Shown here: positions 33,010 through 39,446 of the stretch, one piece after another
How the letters are laid out: every line of letters begins with the position of its first letter
How positions within the stretch are numbered: the first letter of the stretch is position 1
Source: a virus
IMG/VR virus record: IMGVR_UViG_3300046028_010499
Location: 1 to 41,744 of that record
Length of the DNA: 41,744 nt
Strand: one strand, 5' to 3'
Program-made: the position numbers and the translations under genes
The notes under the pieces: generated by a model
What the model was told of the DNA's origin: nothing
Seen by the model: the letters and a program-made list of their open reading frames with translations, nothing else
Database searches by the model: none

Positions 33010-33291
33010 ATGAAAAATAACGCAATCGACTTCACTGTTTTGGCAATTGTCGCTTTCTCCTCATTCTTCGGCGCGACGCTAGTTAGTTCCATCATTGACT
33101 CTGTGGAGGAGCCTTCTCTGCGAGAGATTAGGCGCAAGGCGTTTGATGAAGGACGATATCAAACCCTCTTGAGCGCGGCGAAGGCGGGCGCGGGGCACTA
33201 CTCCATTAGCCCGGTTTCCGGAAACAAGGTGTTCATCTGGAATGGTGCCGACGGTGTTGAGGTGGTCGGTTATTCTTGGCCAAAGCCATGA
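33010..33291 (+). CDS. Single-TM hypothetical protein (93 aa)
   Basis: ATG at 33010 after a C-rich leader. One N-terminal transmembrane helix (FTVLAIVAFSSFFGATLV) is followed by a small soluble domain ending in a beta part. Unrecognised; the stop overlaps the next gene (ATGA). Confidence 0.6.
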   Translation: MKNNAIDFTVLAIVAFSSFFGATLVSSIIDSVEEPSLREIRRKAFDEGRYQTLLSAAKAGAGHYSISPVSGNKVFIWNGADGVEVVGYSWPKP

Positions 33292-33617
33292 CGCTGCGCC
33301 CCTCTACCCCCCCCCTTGTTTTGTTGATGTTGGCCGGTGCGGCGGACGTCGCCACGACGCTGACTGTCCTTCATTTGGGCGGGCAGGAGCGGAATCCGCT
33401 GCTTGTATCGCTCGTGCAACACCCGCCGCTGTTTGTTGCGCTGAAGGTCTTCGTGCTGCCGTTGTTGGTGGCGCCGTTGGTGCATCTGACGAATCGGATG
33501 GGAATCGCGGCGCTGACGTCGACGCCGGCGAATGCGCAGTTGCTGGGGGCCTTGATGGGGTTCCTCGCGGCGACGCTGAACGCGGTGACAATGACGGTGC
33601 TGTTGCTGTGCCGCTGA
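33288..33617 (+). CDS. Multi-TM membrane protein (DUF5658-like)
   Basis: 109 residues with three or four hydrophobic helices. The sequence GAADVATTLTVLHLGGQERNP followed by a hydrophobic helix resembles the small membrane proteins grouped as DUF5658 (from memory). The ATG at 33288 overlaps the previous stop. Function unknown. Confidence 0.6.
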   Translation: MTLRPSTPPLVLLMLAGAADVATTLTVLHLGGQERNPLLVSLVQHPPLFVALKVFVLPLLVAPLVHLTNRMGIAALTSTPANAQLLGALMGFLAATLNAVTMTVLLLCR

Positions 33618-33621
33618 CGCC

Positions 33622-34002
33622 ATGATTACCGACCACATAGACCTAGACGCATGGGAGGCCGAAGGGCTGAACGCGTTCCTCATTGATGAATTCGGTGAAG
33701 GACGGCGGGAGTCAGCCGCGCTCTTCCTGCGGCTAGACAAGCGCGGCGGGTACTCTGCCGTTGCTGGCGCAGATGTCACGACGGTCCTTGGTGCGCGTGC
33801 CGTGCTGGACAGCATGCGGGCAAATGAAGCGCTCTATCCCGGGCGTCGTTGCCTCGTCCTGCTGCGGACGTGGTCGCAGATGGTGGCGTGGGCGTTCATG
33901 GACGCCGCGAAGACAGTGCCTCTTCACACCTTGGTTGTCAGCCTGGACAGAGTATCCCCCACCCCGTTCGTCGAACCCCCTACCCCTAGTCCCCATGGCT
34001 GA
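33622..34002 (+). CDS. Hypothetical protein with LDAWE N-terminal motif
   Basis: 126 residues. The N-terminus (DHIDLDAWEAEG) carries the third copy of the LDAWE motif, encoded by exactly the same 16 bp (33642-33657) as in the genes at 233 and 1998. The rest is alpha/beta with a Pro-rich tail. Function unknown. Confidence 0.65.
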   Translation: MITDHIDLDAWEAEGLNAFLIDEFGEGRRESAALFLRLDKRGGYSAVAGADVTTVLGARAVLDSMRANEALYPGRRCLVLLRTWSQMVAWAFMDAAKTVPLHTLVVSLDRVSPTPFVEPPTPSPHG

Positions 34003-34663
34003 TTTTCGAGACTTCCTAGACCAGGACCAAAGCGCAGAGCACGTTCAGCTTGACGAGAACATGCCCGAAGCCGCGCGGCTGCGCGTGACGCAGGAGACGA
34101 CCGCGGCGGAGATTTGCGTGACGATTAACCACCTGTTGCATCAAATGCACCTGCGGAACCCCGATTGGACGCGGAGTTGGTTCTTTCGGACGCACAACGC
34201 GCTGAAAGCCGCTCAGACCCACTACGTGACTGAGATCGTGCTCGCAGAGTGCGCTAATCAGCCGCAGGTGGGGCCTTCTGGGTTGGGCCGACGCTACCGG
34301 ATATCTAAGCAGGCGTGCTCGAAGGGCACGAAAGACGGCATTGAGCGCGTGAGGTGCGTCGACCCGTCACTTGCTGCGCGGATTGAAGTGAGCCGCGCGA
34401 AGTGCACGGACCTTGGCGATGGTCCCGACAACTACTGTCACGCGACCTCTGCTGACCTGCCTTCGGAGTGGATTGGCGACGGCGAGGCCCGCCTTGCAAT
34501 CGTGAACGGACGCCCGCGGTCAGTCGTGCTGCTACCGCACCCCAAAAAGCCGTCCCGCCTTATCGTGCACTGCGTCACGACGCTCGAAGACGTCACCGTC
34601 TTGCGCGTGAACGTCTACGTCCGCGTTGAGAAAAACGGCACCGTCACGATCCACATCCGATGA
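33995..34663 (+). CDS. Hypothetical protein (222 aa)
   Basis: The ATG at 33995 overlaps the end of the previous gene by 8 bases. The product has an acidic N-terminus, a helical middle (TAAEICVTINHLLHQMH) and several Cys residues (CSKGTKDGIERVRC). The C-terminus is beta-rich. Unrecognised. A C-rich tract precedes the ATG. Confidence 0.6.
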   Translation: MADFRDFLDQDQSAEHVQLDENMPEAARLRVTQETTAAEICVTINHLLHQMHLRNPDWTRSWFFRTHNALKAAQTHYVTEIVLAECANQPQVGPSGLGRRYRISKQACSKGTKDGIERVRCVDPSLAARIEVSRAKCTDLGDGPDNYCHATSADLPSEWIGDGEARLAIVNGRPRSVVLLPHPKKPSRLIVHCVTTLEDVTVLRVNVYVRVEKNGTVTIHIR

Positions 34664-34950
34664 AAAGCATATCCATCAGCGTTTACTTCGACATTAAGGA
34701 CCCTTCGGGGGCAGCAAAGCGCCTGACGGGGTATCACAGCCCCCCGCGCACCGGACGGCTCCACACGGGCTTCGAGACTGGGCCAGGCGGTGCGGTTGAG
34801 ACAATCGTGGAGTCCGCCATCGGACTGTTCACACTTTACCCGGACGGCGCATTCCGGTGGTTCGCGGACACTGACGTGACGCTCGATAACATCGCGACGA
34901 GTCTCGATAACTACCGGTGCGGACGGTTCGTCTTTCACGACCGCTTTTAG
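34660..34950 (+). CDS. Hypothetical protein (96 aa)
   Basis: Overlaps the upstream gene by four bases (ATGA). A beta-rich small protein with no recognised family. It is the last gene before promoter-like module E. Confidence 0.6.
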   Translation: MKSISISVYFDIKDPSGAAKRLTGYHSPPRTGRLHTGFETGPGGAVETIVESAIGLFTLYPDGAFRWFADTDVTLDNIATSLDNYRCGRFVFHDRF

Positions 34951-34960
34951 GGCATTTTGT

Positions 34961-34992
34961 GTGCGCACTGTGCGCGCTTTGAGGCATCTAAC
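34961..34992 (+). promoter_or_regulatory. GTGCGCAC-CATCTAAC promoter-like module, copy E
   Basis: GTGCGCACTGTGCG at 34961-34974 and CATCTAAC at 34985-34992, 32 bp overall, then GGC and the ATG at 34996. Same short spacing to ATG as copy A. Confidence 0.72.
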
Positions 34993-34995
34993 GGC

Positions 34996-35211
34996 ATGAC
35001 CCCGTTCTCCTTCCCATTCGCCGGCATGCTCGCCGTGCTATTCATCGGTTTGAAAATCACCGGGCTCATCGCGTGGAACTGGTTTTGGGTGCTGTCGCCG
35101 CTCTGGATTCCCCTCGCGCTCGTGCTTGCATTTTTAGGCATCGTGTTCGTCGCCGGCGCATGCGTTGGCGCATGGAAGCAACTGATGCCGAAGGATGATA
35201 GCGAGGACTGA
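34996..35211 (+). CDS. Small phage membrane protein
   Basis: 71 residues with two transmembrane helices around a Trp-rich turn (LIAWNWFWVLSPLWIPL). From memory this pattern is common in small early phage proteins annotated as Fragile-X-F-like transmembrane proteins. The C-terminus is charged and cytoplasmic-like. The ATG lies three bases after module E. Confidence 0.65.
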   Translation: MTPFSFPFAGMLAVLFIGLKITGLIAWNWFWVLSPLWIPLALVLAFLGIVFVAGACVGAWKQLMPKDDSED

Positions 35212-35215
35212 CGCG

Positions 35216-35488
35216 ATGTCAGTTGACGAAATACTTTCAGGTGAGGGACGCCCAGTAGCTCCTGTGGAGCTGCCGTCAGTGGGGGGGCGTCCCTCATCCT
35301 GTTCCTACTACGTTCCGGAGCCCATAACCTCTATTGAACGACAGGCATTCTCATATCATCTTAGGGAGATAGTGATAGCCCGCCTCAAGCGGGAAGTCTT
35401 CGTGATGTTGCTAACGTCCATTGAGCAGGACCTTGCAAGTCTGGCTGGGGCCCCAGCCCGCGAGGTTCCGGACCGTGTGGAAAAATAG
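35216..35488 (+). CDS. Hypothetical protein (90 aa)
   Basis: The ATG at 35216 (MSVDEILSGEG) is chosen; an in-frame ATG at 35195 would overlap the previous gene. It has a helical C-terminal half. Its 3' end encodes the second copy of the 16-bp palindrome GGCTGGGGCCCCAGCC (35443-35458). Unrecognised. Confidence 0.55.
   Translation: MSVDEILSGEGRPVAPVELPSVGGRPSSCSYYVPEPITSIERQAFSYHLREIVIARLKREVFVMLLTSIEQDLASLAGAPAREVPDRVEK
35443..35458. repeat. 16-bp palindrome GGCTGGGGCCCCAGCC, copy 2
   Basis: Identical to 3600-3615 next to the integrase. The following six bases also resemble each other (CGCGAG here, TACGAG there). Confidence 0.8.
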
Positions 35489-35493
35489 GTCCG

Positions 35494-35706
35494 ATGAATA
35501 CGACTACGATATCGGACGACAACGACGAGCTAACGCTTGAGCAGGCGCTGGCCTACATGGGGATGAAACCATCTGCGTTTCTTGCGTGGCGGCGCCGCTG
35601 GGGCGTGAAAACGCTCTCGGGGCGCAGATACTCCCGTGAGCAGCTTATCGCAGCGCGCAAGCGCGAGGCCGCCGCGAAAGGCGGCCCCAGGGAGCAATCG
35701 CCATGA
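35494..35706 (+). CDS. Small HTH protein (excisionase-like candidate)
   Basis: 70 residues. ELTLEQALAYMGMKPSAF followed by AWRRRWGVKTLSGRRYSREQL resembles the winged-helix/MerR-type fold of excisionase and similar DNA-binding proteins. It is distant from the integrase on the linear map, so an excisionase role is uncertain; a transcriptional regulator is equally possible. The stop overlaps the next ATG. Confidence 0.55.
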   Translation: MNTTTISDDNDELTLEQALAYMGMKPSAFLAWRRRWGVKTLSGRRYSREQLIAARKREAAAKGGPREQSP

Positions 35707-36251
35707 CAACTACTCGAAAGACATTCCCGGCGATGGCCTCTCTTGGTGCACTCCGTGATGAGTCGCCAACTCTCGTTATCGACACCCGCGAGCAGGACCC
35801 CCTCGAATTCAAGGAGTTCGACTCAATCCGTGCGACGCTGACAACCGGAGATTACAGCATCCGAACGGCGGAAAATCGGTTCGCCGTGGAAAGGAAGAGT
35901 ATTCCCGATCTAATCGGCTCGCTTGGCGGACCGAACGGCGAGAACCGCGAGAGGCTGTTCAGGGAGATGCACCGCCTGCGCGGATTCGACTTCGGCCGCT
36001 TCTTGGTCGTGGGGAGTGAGCAGGACATCATTGATTTTCCATACAAGGCGCCGGCGAAAATGAATGCGAATGTCGTGCTCGGTTCGTTGCGCAGTATCGA
36101 CGTCGGATACGTCCCTGTCGTGTTCGCCCCTACGCCCGAGGCCGCGGCAAAGCTGATTGAGGACTGGGCGTGGACCTACGTGCGAAGCCAAGTCGGACGC
36201 GTGAATGATTTTCTCTCGGCAGCCAAAGCAATGAAGGCGCAAACACCATGA
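35703..36251 (+). CDS. ERCC4/XPF-type nuclease
   Basis: 182 residues. It shows the complete ERCC4 nuclease signature: LVIDTRE (24-30), TTGDYSI (47-53), VERKSIPDL (62-70) and a helix after it (ENRERLFREMHRL). In this family the Asp and the ERKxxxD motif bind the metal for cleavage of branched or flap DNA. It is followed by a small membrane protein and the RecT-like gene, so it probably works in phage recombination or DNA processing. Confidence 0.85.
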   Translation: MTTTRKTFPAMASLGALRDESPTLVIDTREQDPLEFKEFDSIRATLTTGDYSIRTAENRFAVERKSIPDLIGSLGGPNGENRERLFREMHRLRGFDFGRFLVVGSEQDIIDFPYKAPAKMNANVVLGSLRSIDVGYVPVVFAPTPEAAAKLIEDWAWTYVRSQVGRVNDFLSAAKAMKAQTP

Positions 36252-36388
36252 AGAAGATTCCCTTTGTTGAAATCACTATCGCCGCCCTGCTCGTGCTCCT
36301 GATCGTGGGTCAAATCTGCGGGAAGTACTGGGCGTTCACTGAGAAATACCCCCACGCGAACAAGTGGGCATTCATCTTCGAGAAATAA
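36248..36388 (+). CDS. Single-TM small protein (46 aa)
   Basis: ATG at 36248 overlapping the ERCC4 stop (ATGA), TAA at 36386-36388. The product is one hydrophobic helix (ITIAALLVLLIVGQICG) followed by a short basic/aromatic tail (KYWAFTEKYPHANKW). It ends three bases before the RecT-like ATG. Confidence 0.6.
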   Translation: MKKIPFVEITIAALLVLLIVGQICGKYWAFTEKYPHANKWAFIFEK

Positions 36389-36391
36389 ACT

Positions 36392-37489
36392 ATGAACACC
36401 GCACTTACCACATCTGCCCCGCGAGGCCAAAACATCGCGCTGCTCGCCACCGGTGAGTCTCTCGCCGCAATTGAAAAAATCGGAGGTTGGCTCGCATCCA
36501 TCAAGTTCGCCGGAATCGAGAAACCCGAGTTGGCGTGCATCGTCGCGCTGACGTGCGCGACCGAAGGGATCTCGCCGGTGGAGTTCACCCGCCGTTACCA
36601 CATCCTGGGAGACGGACGGCTCACGCTGCGGTCGGACTACATGCTGTCCCTGTTCGCGCAAGGCGGCGGTCGCGTCGATTGGCTGACCACGAACACCAAG
36701 GAAGTTAAGGCGAGGTTCTCGCACCCCCAGGCTTGCCCGGACGGCGTTGTGCTGACGCTTACGATGAAGGAGCTGCACGAGCGCGGCGTGACCCTGAACC
36801 CGAAGAACGGGCAAATGAAGCAGACCTACCTCATGTATCCCCAACAGATGCTCGTCGCGCGTATCACGGGGCCGGGTTGTCGGATGGCGGGTCCGGCAAG
36901 CATGGCCGGATTCTACACCAAAGAGGAACTTGATGATGAACCGCTTAACGTGACGCCCACGGGGCATGCGGCTGCTCCTCAGGCCGCTGCGTCGGCCGAT
37001 ACCGTTTCCGTGCAGGCGACGGTGATTCCCGCCGCCGGCGTCTACATTGAGCAAGCGAGGGAGATCGTCCGCTCTATCCCAGGTGCTTTCGGCGCGATGT
37101 GTGCCGAGGGGATTCTAGGCCGTAGCGCGGCGGACCCTGCGTCACTCGCGATGCCGGACATGACCGCTGAAATCGCGGAGATGGTGCACACGGACACCGC
37201 GAGCCTCGTGAAGATGGGTGCCGCGTATCTCGCAGAAAACCCAGAGAAGCAGGCTGAGCCCGTCGCACCGGACGTAGTCACAGCCGAGGAAATCGCCGAG
37301 CTGACGGACCTTTGGTCACGCGTTGGGAAAGGCGAGCTTCAGGGTGCGCTCGACTGGGCTGCCCGCGTGGCAAAGTCCGCCCCGTGCGCGTCGATTGCGG
37401 AGATGTCATCCGCCGCCGGATACGTATTGCTAAAGGAACTACGCGACCGGGTCGCTAAGCTTGCTACGGCAGAAAAGGCGGCCGCCTAA
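36392..37489 (+). CDS. RecT-like single-strand annealing protein
   Basis: 365 residues. The stretch from CIVALTCATEGISPVEF to GDGRLTLRSDYMLSLF (about 49-88) follows the RecT-family pattern of many phages: an A-x-x-x-G-x-x-P segment, then a polar strand and a helix binding ssDNA. GCRMAGPASMAGFYTKEEL (about 167-185) is the usual later segment before a variable C-terminus. It lies with the ERCC4 nuclease and the ssDNA-binding protein as a recombination module. Medium confidence because the family is divergent. Confidence 0.65.
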   Translation: MNTALTTSAPRGQNIALLATGESLAAIEKIGGWLASIKFAGIEKPELACIVALTCATEGISPVEFTRRYHILGDGRLTLRSDYMLSLFAQGGGRVDWLTTNTKEVKARFSHPQACPDGVVLTLTMKELHERGVTLNPKNGQMKQTYLMYPQQMLVARITGPGCRMAGPASMAGFYTKEELDDEPLNVTPTGHAAAPQAAASADTVSVQATVIPAAGVYIEQAREIVRSIPGAFGAMCAEGILGRSAADPASLAMPDMTAEIAEMVHTDTASLVKMGAAYLAENPEKQAEPVAPDVVTAEEIAELTDLWSRVGKGELQGALDWAARVAKSAPCASIAEMSSAAGYVLLKELRDRVAKLATAEKAAA

Positions 37490-37738
37490 GCTTCGTTGCG
37501 GAGGCGGTATCCGAAGTGCTGCTACGCGGGAAAAGTCCTCTAGCAGCACCTCAATCAGCTCTGACATGGAGGGCAGGGCGCCAGCTTGCTTGCGGTTTCT
37601 TCCTCTCGCGGACCCCGGCATCATCACGTCATCCCATTTCACATACACATCGTAAAGGGACTTCTCTGCCGCCTTCCAGACGGCCTCGTCTATCGTGACT
37701 TTCCGGTGAGGTCTAACGCGCTTTGTGCTGCTGCTCAT
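37439..37738 (-). CDS. RHH-like DNA-binding protein 2 (putative regulator)
   Basis: 99 residues, leftward, overlapping the RecT-like gene tail by 51 bases and the next leftward gene by 26. A basic N-terminus (KRVRPHRKVTIDEAVW) and a later helix (MSELIEVLLEDFSRV) are compatible with a ribbon-helix-helix fold with an inserted segment. It is probably co-transcribed with the upstream RHH gene. A second regulator or antitoxin-like partner is possible. Confidence 0.55.
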   Translation of the reverse strand: MSSSTKRVRPHRKVTIDEAVWKAAEKSLYDVYVKWDDVMMPGSARGRNRKQAGALPSMSELIEVLLEDFSRVAALRIPPPQRSLGGRLFCRSKLSDPVA

Positions 37739-37955
37739 CCTCCTCTGTCAGCTTCTCGATCTGCTTTTGCAACTCCGCACTGGCCGCGGCCCCAGCCTTA
37801 GCCCCCGAGCGAATGATTTCTTTGTTCAAAAGGTCCTCGATTAGCTGCGAAAGCGAGATTCCGCGGAGCGTCGCAACCAGCTCTCCTGCGCGCTTTGTTG
37901 TCTTCGAAAGGGTTATGTTAGTCCGCGGCCGATTGCGCTTTGCGTGATTGTCCAT
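37713..37955 (-). CDS. Ribbon-helix-helix regulator (lysogeny repressor candidate)
   Basis: 80 residues from the ATG at 37955; in-frame starts at 37973 (ATG) and 37976 (TTG) would add 6-7 residues. RPRTNITLSKTTKRAGELV followed by GISLSQLIEDLLNKEII is a typical RHH pattern: a beta strand, then two helices. An Ala- and Glu-rich tail follows. The gene is transcribed opposite to the early genes from a control region with a GTGCGCAC palindrome at 38002, making it the best candidate for the regulator of the dispersed palindromes. No classical HTH repressor was found elsewhere. Confidence 0.7.
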   Translation of the reverse strand: MDNHAKRNRPRTNITLSKTTKRAGELVATLRGISLSQLIEDLLNKEIIRSGAKAGAAASAELQKQIEKLTEEDEQQHKAR

Positions 37956-38206
37956 GGGGCCGAAAAATGGCATCAAAACCGCGGAGGGTCAAGAACGCAC
38001 TGTGCGCACTCATCATGTGATTTTGTAAACGCTTAGCCTGTGCAACTTACGTAACTGAGAAATACTGACTATTGAAAATCGAGTTGTAGCGCACTAAGCT
38101 GGAATGGGTAGCAGACTTCTAGGTCAAGCGACCCCCACCGCACTCACACGCTACATCCTCGAATCACTGTCCGCACACTCTGCGGACTGACAGTTAGGAA
38201 TAGCGT
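37956..38206. promoter_or_regulatory. Divergent control region between RHH genes and replication operon
   Basis: Contains, on the minus strand, GTGCGCACAGTGCG (38009-37996) followed by TTGACC (37992-37987). With 17 bases between, CATTTT (37969-37964) would be the -10 element, giving a start near the ATG at 37955. On the plus strand there are ACTTACGTAACTG (38045-38057, as at 24469) and TTGAAA (38072-38077), 17 bases, TAAGCT (38095-38100). A hairpin GTCCGCA/TGCGGAC (38169-38187) lies before the ATG at 38207. Confidence 0.55.
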
Positions 38207-38635
38207 ATGAAATTCACAGCTTACAAATCATCGCAGGAAGCCGCAGCCGCGGCTGCTGCCTCCATTATCGCTCCTGCCGGAGACCACGCTTTTGTCGTTG
38301 TCGCGGCGGACACTGACGCAAAAAGCAAGACCTCCGGAAAGGCCATGATCGCACTCGGACTCTCGCTCACCACCCCGGTCGGAGAACGCAAAATCTCAGA
38401 CTGGATTATCGAGACGCAGGCGGAAAAGCTCCGCTGTCTCTGCGAGTCGCTCGGCATCCTCGACGTCTACAACACCGGCGAGATCGCGAAGTCCGACTTG
38501 CTCGGCGCTCGCGGCGTAGTCCGTGTCTCGCTTGAGCCCGACAAGAAGAAGCCGGGCACGATGCGAAACAACGTCGTGACCTACGTCGCGGCCCCCGTTG
38601 CCGAAGAGCAGCCCACTGAGTCCGCGCCGTTCTGA
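38207..38635 (+). CDS. ssDNA-binding protein (DUF669-like)
   Basis: 142 residues. The layout resembles the DUF669-type phage ssDNA-binding proteins: an N-terminal helix, DHAFVVVAADTDAKSKTSGKAMIALGLSL, then KISDWIIET, KLRCLCESLGI, and finally LLGARGVVRVSLEPDKKKPG. The C-terminus is acidic (EEQPTESAPF), as in SSB proteins that use their tail for partner binding. It is the first gene after the control region and precedes the sigma-like gene. Confidence 0.65.
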   Translation: MKFTAYKSSQEAAAAAAASIIAPAGDHAFVVVAADTDAKSKTSGKAMIALGLSLTTPVGERKISDWIIETQAEKLRCLCESLGILDVYNTGEIAKSDLLGARGVVRVSLEPDKKKPGTMRNNVVTYVAAPVAEEQPTESAPF

Positions 38636-38675
38636 GCGCCGACCAAAAACGCAAACCAGCAACCCCCACGCTGCC

Positions 38676-39365
38676 ATGCAATTTCAACCTTACTCACCGA
38701 CCCGGGACTGCTACGGCATTCTCGCGTCGCTCACAAACCGCCGCGTCGCCCCCGAGCGATACACCGCCGATTCAATCACTCACTGCATTCGCACTGAGAT
38801 CGATGTCGCGCAGCGGACTAGCCTCGGTCGCTTCTCCTGCAAATTCGCGGGGGACCTAATCAAGTCCTTCGCTATTGAGCGCAACGAGTCTATCGAGAGC
38901 GTTGCGACAGAGGTCGCCTGCTACATCGGACTGATGGGCAAGAGCGGCGGCTGCGTTAATGCGATTGAGAGCTATGACCCGATGCAGTCGGGCGTCGCAT
39001 CCTATTACCGCGCGGCCTATCAAAACGGCATCCGGAAGCTCCGGCGCGAGTATACGTCCGCGCAGGCGCAGGCGACGTGTTCGCTCGCAGCATTCGCAGA
39101 TGAGGACGGCGATTGCATCATCCCGAACGGCGAGATGGACCCTGCCGAAATCCTGGAACGTGCTGAGTCATCTGAGCTCATCACGCGCCTGCTCAACGAG
39201 TCGCTGACGTCCGAAGAGGCGTCATACATTCGTGAGGCCTACGGCATCGGCAGTCAGCAGACTACCGTGACTGCCATCGCTGAACGTCGCGGCGTATCGC
39301 GCCGGACTGCCACCTACGTGCTCGGACGTGCCCTGCAAAAGCTCCGCCACGCGTATCGCGCCTGA
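38676..39365 (+). CDS. Sigma factor-like protein
   Basis: 229 residues from the ATG at 38676. Residues ~82-125 (CYIGLMGKSGGCVNAIESYDP, then YYRAAYQNGIRKLRRE) resemble sigma region 2 with its NAIExYDP signature. The C-terminus has a region-4-type helix-turn-helix (SLTSEEASYIREAYG, then TAIAERRGVSRRTATYVLGRALQKLRHAY, about 177-227). It is shorter than a housekeeping sigma and fits an ECF-like or phage-encoded alternative sigma factor. The dispersed GTGCGCAC-CATMTAAG modules are obvious candidate targets. A region-4-only regulator is the main alternative. Confidence 0.65.
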   Translation: MQFQPYSPTRDCYGILASLTNRRVAPERYTADSITHCIRTEIDVAQRTSLGRFSCKFAGDLIKSFAIERNESIESVATEVACYIGLMGKSGGCVNAIESYDPMQSGVASYYRAAYQNGIRKLRREYTSAQAQATCSLAAFADEDGDCIIPNGEMDPAEILERAESSELITRLLNESLTSEEASYIREAYGIGSQQTTVTAIAERRGVSRRTATYVLGRALQKLRHAYRA

Positions 39366-39377
39366 CATTGCCGAACG

Positions 39378-39410
39378 CGGGTAGGTGGGCGCCGCGCGCC
39401 TATCTACCCG
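39378..39410 (+). promoter_or_regulatory. Strong hairpin between sigma-like and helicase genes
   Basis: Arms 39378-39392 and 39396-39410 pair over 15 bp (two G-U pairs) with a 3-base loop. There is no T-run, so it is more likely an attenuator, RNA-processing or stability element than a simple terminator. Confidence 0.6.
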
Positions 39411-39446
39411 GTCGGACCATCTTCAAAATTCTACCCCCTGACTCCC

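Noticed and set aside
36176-37054. 292-codon minus-strand ORF opposite the ERCC4 and RecT-like genes
   Set aside because: Covers parts of three well-supported rightward genes and has shadow-type composition.
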